DNA of 64,000 nucleotides from Caprimulgus europaeus (Eukaryota > Chordata > Aves > Caprimulgiformes > Caprimulgidae). This document shows, piece by piece, positions 57,809 to 64,000 of the stretch (the first letter of the stretch is position 1; every line of letters starts with the position of its first letter). Position numbers and translations under genes: made by a program. The stretch lies in NCBI GenBank assembly GCA_907165065.1, contig OU015523.1, positions 118,446,246-118,510,245 of the forward strand. The letters are read 5' to 3'. The notes below the pieces were generated by a model that did not search any database, was not told the DNA's origin, and saw only the letters and a program-made list of their open reading frames with translations.

Positions 57809-60800
57809 GTGTATTTCTATTAAAATACCCTCCACCCAGCATGCTGGGTTTTTTTGTTTTTTTTTTTTCTTTCCCTTTTTTTCCACACACAATCTTTCAT
57901 ATTCATAGAAATATTTCTCCTTCCACCTTCTTTCCATTTTATGAGGCTGATTTGGACAACAAATTCTTCAACCAGATTTCAAAGACTTTCTAATTCTTCA
58001 GAAATTAATTCCATACAATCTTTTGTTTGTTCTTTTGAGGTTTTTGTATAAGAAAGTTTACCTTTCTGTCTCCCAGTAGTTGTGTGACATCCTTTTAAAA
58101 TTTCAAACATGAAATTATGACCACTTGGACAGAACGTTTTTCCAAGTATAAAGTATCACACTGAGGCATGTGTTGCAAATAATCTCTGTGTTTCTTTTCA
58201 ATACAGAGATTAAAATGAAACTGCATTTGCTCATAAAGGCCAAATCACGCCGCTAGTTTTCCAAGATTAGTATCTAAAAGATCACAATCTTCTTGTTCAA
58301 CAATAATGAAGTGTTATCTGATTAGAAACACGTGCAAAAATAATCTAGTTGAAGGAATGAGTCACACAAAGGTGTCAAATCATCAGACAGAGTCAAGTGC
58401 CAAATTGTGACTGAAGCCAAGGTAGATCCAACTGTGCTCTGACTTGGCCAGTGCTTGCACAGTCGTTTGAATGACTAGAAATGTGCAGCAAGCTTTCTCT
58501 TCAAATAGAAGACAGAGTTCTGAATTCTGGAAAGTCTATGTGCAGATAGAGAGAAAGCATTTCTTTATTCTGCTCTTTCATACTTCTGATCTGACATCAC
58601 AGGATCATTTTCAGAAGTATGAATATATTTAAATCTTCAGGTCTCATTCAACATTTTGTATATTTTTCAAGCAGTGAGTCTCTAAACTCACTGCAGAGTC
58701 AAGGAAGTATGAATTCTCCATATCCTGCCACAGTTGTTCCATCATAAACCTGTCAGATAACTTCTCCATAAAAAGAAATTCAGAAGTAGGTAAATATTTA
58801 GCAACATGGTGAAAGTCTGTGTTCCAATAGGGTTTCCTCAAGAAGGGTCATTAAATTATGAATTTCAAACTTTTCCAAACACTCAAAAAAGAGAGGATGT
58901 AGCTTCAGTATATAGGAAGGTTAATGACTTCATCTGGGTAAAATTTAAAGAGATCAAAACCTACTCTGTTGTCACAAGGTTTTATCATACAATTAAATTT
59001 GGACAAGCAGAGTTTTTGTTGTTTGGTTTTTTTTAACGTAATATTTGAAAACAGGGAAAAAAATGTTAAGTTATCCTGTAGATGAAGAAAGTAGGATAAT
59101 AAGAAATAAACCTTGATATGAAAATAAAACATTGCCAGTGCAGATATTTCAAGGGTTAATAGATTTATAGCTTATGCTAGAATTCTGAAGTCTCAGTGTC
59201 TGTTCATAAATAGTTATTTTACTTCTCCCTAAGTTACCTGTTAATTTTTACACTGAAGAATGGATTCAGGTACATTTATCTGTGAATCAAGCTAATCTGT
59301 ACAGATGAAACCTAAAATAAGATTATGTAGACAGGAAATTTGTAGATGCTGTATAAAAAAAAAAAAACCAAACCATAAAAAATATTACTAATTCCTTCCA
59401 GTTATTAGTGTGGTGTGTGACTTTAGCACTGTGATCCCTCAGACATCTGATGCATACTGGTTTTACTGATCTAGAAAAGGAAAAAAGTAGCAATTTCAGA
59501 TATGCCATTTCTTTTAAAAGTAAAGGAAACGCTTCAAATTAGAAAAGATCATGATGTCCCAGAACTGTAGCATCATGACTGTGATCTGGTCATGGTCTCT
59601 GTCACTGAAGCCTCTGGGGCACCTGTATGGAACAAATACCCTGGAAAGGCATGTCCTTTGCTTCCTTCCACAGACCTACCATCCTCTTCTGCTTTTTTAA
59701 ACTGTTACTTCTGTGCTGTCTGCAATACTCACTCCCACTGCAGATGGTATCACAGCAAAGGGAGCCCTCTGCTCTCGTTCCTTCGCATGGAAACAGCAGG
59801 TCACTGGCATGTTTTTTAATACATGAATTGATCTGTCATTTGACTCCTATCTACACGAATGCCCAATTATTTGCTACATTTTCTGCTGCTCTGGCTCAGT
59901 TACTCTTCCTGACACTGCAGTAGAGCCTTACTGGCTATAACTTGATGTTTCTTTTTAAAGATGCTTTAATTCTTCATGAAAGATTCTATTTCACAGTTTT
60001 TCATAGATAAACTCTTAATATATGCCACAAAATTTATCACTAGGAGGACAAAGGTTTTCTTAAAAATATGGGCTACAAAATAACTGGATTTGGTTTTTGG
60101 GTCTTATTACATTGCCTTTCTCCATAATCCAGGTAAAATCTGATCATTGCTACATAGTTTGCAGTTGAAAAATAACATAGCTGATCATCTGTATTGAAGC
60201 TAGCCAAGTAAAATGGTGCCCCCAGTTAAGCTGTTTATACACTGCTAAAAGCTTCCTTCTAAAAGACACAGCAGCCAGCATGTTAATTGTTTTAATTATG
60301 GAATACAAGAGGAATAGGCAAACAGATGCCAATTTCACCTTGAAAAGAGCATTACATTTAGATGAGTGAAGAACAATTACAGCAAATTGCTTCAAGGATG
60401 ACATTATCTGGTGGAAAAATAGAGGGAAGGGAGAAGAATGAAAAAACTCCCAATTCCTGTGCTTCACCTCAATACATTTCCAGTAGCCTACAACATTCTT
60501 CCTCTCCAAAGAAAGTCCCATATCCCACTTCTCTCAATTAGAGCTTGTATTCAACTCATCCGGTAAAAAGAAAGGGCATGAAAAATATTTCAGGTAATAC
60601 TTGACTGTTCTCTATTAAACTAACTGCAGTGGCTATAGAAGCCACAAGATGGCACATTGTTTGTTCCCTGTTTCTCACAGTATAAACAAAAAATTGTGTC
60701 AGGAATCAGAAGAATGAACTACTGAAGTTTTATTAGCCCCATTATCTTTTCAACAACAAAAACTTTCTTCAGAGTGCAACATCTAAGATTTTAATTGCAG

Positions 60801-63800
60801 CAACTATTGAAGTTTCACCAAAAAAAAAGAAAACCCCAAAAAAACCCAATCCCACCTCCACCAATCCCACCTCCAGAAATTATACACATACCATGGTAGT
60901 GAAATATTATTGCTTTTACCTAAAAGCCTGCTGCAATGTGTTCACATATGTATTTTGTTAGTATAATCTGACTACAGTAAACAAAACAGCTTGTAAAACT
61001 ATCTGAATGATCAAAACACTAGTACAACATGCAAAGCCCAGTGAATACAGTATATAATTTGCTTCCAGTCCCTCAAATTCTCTTATTGAGTGCATTCACC
61101 ACTCAGGCAATATTTAGGAATCCTGGACACCTGCATCATTACTACAGCACTGTTGATGTCCACCCATTTTTGTGAACACATTTTCTTCTCCATGGAAATG
61201 ACCTGAAATATGACAAGTGATATGAAAAACTCCATGGAAGCCCTATATGAGGAAAGAGAGTCATGCCCATTTCCAGAATCCTACTCAGCATTTGAGATGA
61301 CCACAAATAATTGTATTTCATGAAATTTTTCAGGATTTGATCTAGAGTTTTTATTCTGTATTGGAATGAAATGGACACCTCTGAACCTTGAGCAGGAGGG
61401 GAGAAAAAGCAGGACAGTGACCACTTTCTACTTTAGTACAACTCTGTGATTTTTTTGCCATCCTTAGTATGAACTCTTGCTTCAGCTTGTCTAGGCATAC
61501 TTTCCAGCATCATACAGTGATTCGGTATCACACTAGTATTAGTTTCACACACTGAAAGTTATAACCTGAAGAAGACAAGACATTAGAAATTTGCAAGCAA
61601 ATACCAGCTTTGGTTCTGCCGTAGTTCACACTAGACCAGCTTGTCCAGAAAGACACTTTTTTAGACAAATAAACATTAACTATAAAACTCCAAATGTCTC
61701 TTCTGAGTGTTTTGCATGCTAATTTTAGTTTTAACACAAAGAATATAATTGTGAAATGTATCTATAAACCTCTTTCAAGTGAGCTAGTAAAGCAATACTC
61801 CAGCTCCCTTAATAAAAACTCTTTGAGTTGCAATGTTTCTAGGTTTCAAATATTAAAGCTACATTTTATGTGGTGCTTATCTACCACAGTGACAGGATTC
61901 TAAAAGACAGCTTCCAATTCAATCCACAGCAGTCCCATCTACTGTTTATTGATGTTCCTAAGCTTCTGTAAAATTATATCATATTTTCTTCCCAGTCTGG
62001 GAATATTTATCTGTTTTGAATTTTATTAAACCTAGTAATCTAAAAAGCTAAATTTGTCTTATGCTAGTCAGAGTGCAGTCAAATACCAAAGAGCTTCATG
62101 AGATGAAATGTTCCCCTCCAGCCATACCCCTTCAGATCTCTTCAGTGGAACTCTCATATCCTAAAGGGACAGGGCACAGCTACAAGTTCTTACATTTACT
62201 ATATTGTTTTCTAGACTTAGTTCTTAAAGTTCATCAGCAACTTGTACATGATGAAGTGGTACAGGAATGTTAGAATTTAGAAAATCTTTTGGTGCACGCT
62301 ATTTATCATTATCAAATGTTTCACACCGTTCTTAATGGTGCTAACCCAGGTCCTTTGTAATATTGACCTATGTGCATTTAGTATAGAAGTAGTCCAAAAC
62401 TATCTATATGACTAATCACCTCAATATAGTAGATTAATACCAGTTATTAAGGAAGTTGTAGTTTCTGTCTCCAGAAGACAACTGCTTTGTATGTGTGAAA
62501 CAAAAGAAACATGCTTTTATTGTCTCTTTTTCTTTGCTTTGAAATTCCCTATTTTGGCACTTAAAAAAACCCCCAAAAAACAACCAATGAACCAAAAAAC
62601 TCAAAAAACAAACAACCAAACAAAACAAACAAACAAAGGCAAGATGAAGATGACAGCAGGGGAAGACTCGGGGAAAAGTGGAAGGAATACTCTATTTCTT
62701 CCCACAAGGGTTTGTTGTGGCCATGAAAGATTTATGCAGAAAAACAATTATAGATAGTAGTTTCCTTTCCCTGTCTAATTAGAGTAAAATCACATTAAGA
62801 AATTGAACACATTTTTAATTCCATTCAATTCTATAATAAGGGACACTAGCATTAAACAAACTGCAATAGCTAGAAGGAAAGACTTACTACATCAGGCTGC
62901 TTTCAAACATAACTCACATGGAGTAGCCTCAAAACAACACAGATTTTTTTGGACACAACTGGTGGCACAATGTGCTGCATAGAACCAATTGCAAGTCACA
63001 TTAAAAGTAAATTTTTTTAATTTTTTTTTTCCACTCTGTTAAAATTACAACCTACAAGATTTTTGTAGTAGGCACTCAGCTTAAGTTAAGGATAAATACA
63101 TGGCACTCTCCATGGTAAATACTGACCTCTCAGGGGAGCTTAAGAATGGAAAAGTGAACATAAAATATGACATGTACATAGCTTATGTGTTCTTTAAGTA
63201 AAAATTGCTGCAATCATGAGAGCCCCTGTGAAAGAAACCCCTGTGTTCCCCAGTAAAAGGGTTCAGGAGAGGCTTTATTTAGACATAATGGACTTCCTTG
63301 AGTTCTCAGACTTCAAGGTACTTTAAACATCAGATTTTCAACATGCGCTATGATAAAGGCTTGCAGAGACAAGGAGAGAATGGCCCCAAACTCGTTATGA
63401 AGCACAATTAAAAGTAGTTTCATTTGACTGCTTATCTGTCAATAAGATTTTCTTCATCAGAAAACAAATCAAAACAAAACAGAAAAATCACAGGAAGAGG
63501 GCACCTAAAAGGCTGTTTCCAGGCTGAACTTCTGTCCATTAAAGCACCTGGCATTGTAAGTGAAACACATACTTGCTGAGGTTAGTGAGAGATCACAGAA
63601 ACCACTTGTGCTGTTTCATGAGTTCCTGGTGCTAAAAATTCAAGGCCACAAGGCATGACAAGCAGCAGCAAGTAGCTGTACCAACCTTAGTGAAGCAGAC
63701 TGAGCTTCACTGTGAGAAGACAATTTTATTCAGCACTCTTTAACCAAGGTTCCCAAGGCAATAAATCCAATCACCTACCACTGTGATGTTCATCCTTAAA

Positions 63801-64000
63801 CAAATCGTAAGCAGAAATCTTTAAAAAGGGCTGGTCTGACTATGCATACCTGCTCTAAGGTATGATGAGCCTGCTTATGTCTGCTGTTATGTCTTCTGTC
63901 ACCTGACATTTTTACCATCTTTTTCTCCTTCTTTCCGCTGCTCACAGGCTCTTCAGAGCATACTGGAAACTGAATAATATTATGGCTTTTAATATTATTA
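57809..64000. other. Non-coding stretch to the window end, repeat-poor
   Basis: AT-rich unique DNA. Contains a 15-bp duplication (CCAATCCCACCTCCA) near 60845-60875 and an A/C-rich low-complexity patch at 62563-62636. No exon or interspersed repeat was recognised; open frames are under 125 aa and featureless. Confidence 0.5.
62563..62636. repeat. A/C-rich low-complexity tract
   Basis: AAAC/CAAA words dominate for about 74 bases. Simple-sequence DNA. Confidence 0.85.

Overview
This is a 64 kb piece of a bird nuclear genome. It is AT-rich, and its interspersed repeats are almost all CR1 LINEs in both orientations, many carrying the avian 3' octamer repeats (ATTCTATG or ATTCTGTG type), plus three avian-type solo LTRs. 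No L1 or Alu-like repeat was seen. The whole window appears to lie inside or at one promoter of a single host gene, DLG2 (PSD-93/chapsyn-110, a synaptic MAGUK scaffold), transcribed on the minus strand.

Two coding exons can be supported. (1) A 54-nt exon at 1161-1214 (minus) encodes ASPAPIIVNTDTLDTIPY, flanked by a consensus acceptor and donor; this is the segment just before PDZ1 of DLG2. (2) A 106-codon alternative first coding exon at 30740-31057 (minus) matches, from memory, the mammalian DLG2 isoform whose N-terminus begins MNAYLTKQH and contains RDAHCAC, LWDSVRKSP and CACPHGW. It ends in CAG|GTGAGC at phase 0 and joins the 54-nt exon in frame across a 29.5 kb intron. It sits in the only clear host CpG-rich stretch of the window (about 30740-31340), the likely internal promoter. 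The PDZ1 exon should lie beyond the left edge. The exons of the longer DLG2 forms (KYRYQDED..., GPELVHVSEK...) were searched for to the right and not found.

Layout: 1-1160 is intron; 1215-30739 is the intron between the two exons, with CR1 copies at about 2.3-3.2, 5.6-6.2, 27.2-27.4 and 28.0-28.4 kb, one LTR at 15.6-16.3 kb, and a long repeat-poor stretch (6.2-27.2 kb) otherwise. From 31.4 to 64 kb, the 5' side of the alternative exon (presumably intron of longer DLG2 transcripts), repeats are denser: CR1 at 33.1, 38.1, 40.5, 44.0, 45.7, 48.5, 52.4/53.1, 54.8, 57.2 and 57.5 kb; a very old LINE remnant at 42.5-43.4 kb; a GC-rich but CpG-poor unclassified block at 46.2-46.6 kb; and two solo LTRs with visible 5-bp target duplications at 48.99-49.62 and 52.37-53.09 kb. 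The second LTR interrupts a CR1, and one CR1 (54.8-55.1 kb) sits inside an older CR1 of opposite strand.

No tRNA, rRNA, CRISPR or bacterial feature is present. The many short open frames are chance frames, antisense frames over repeats, or CR1 ORF2 fragments. Family identifications rest on recalled consensus sequences and known proteins; no database search was run.
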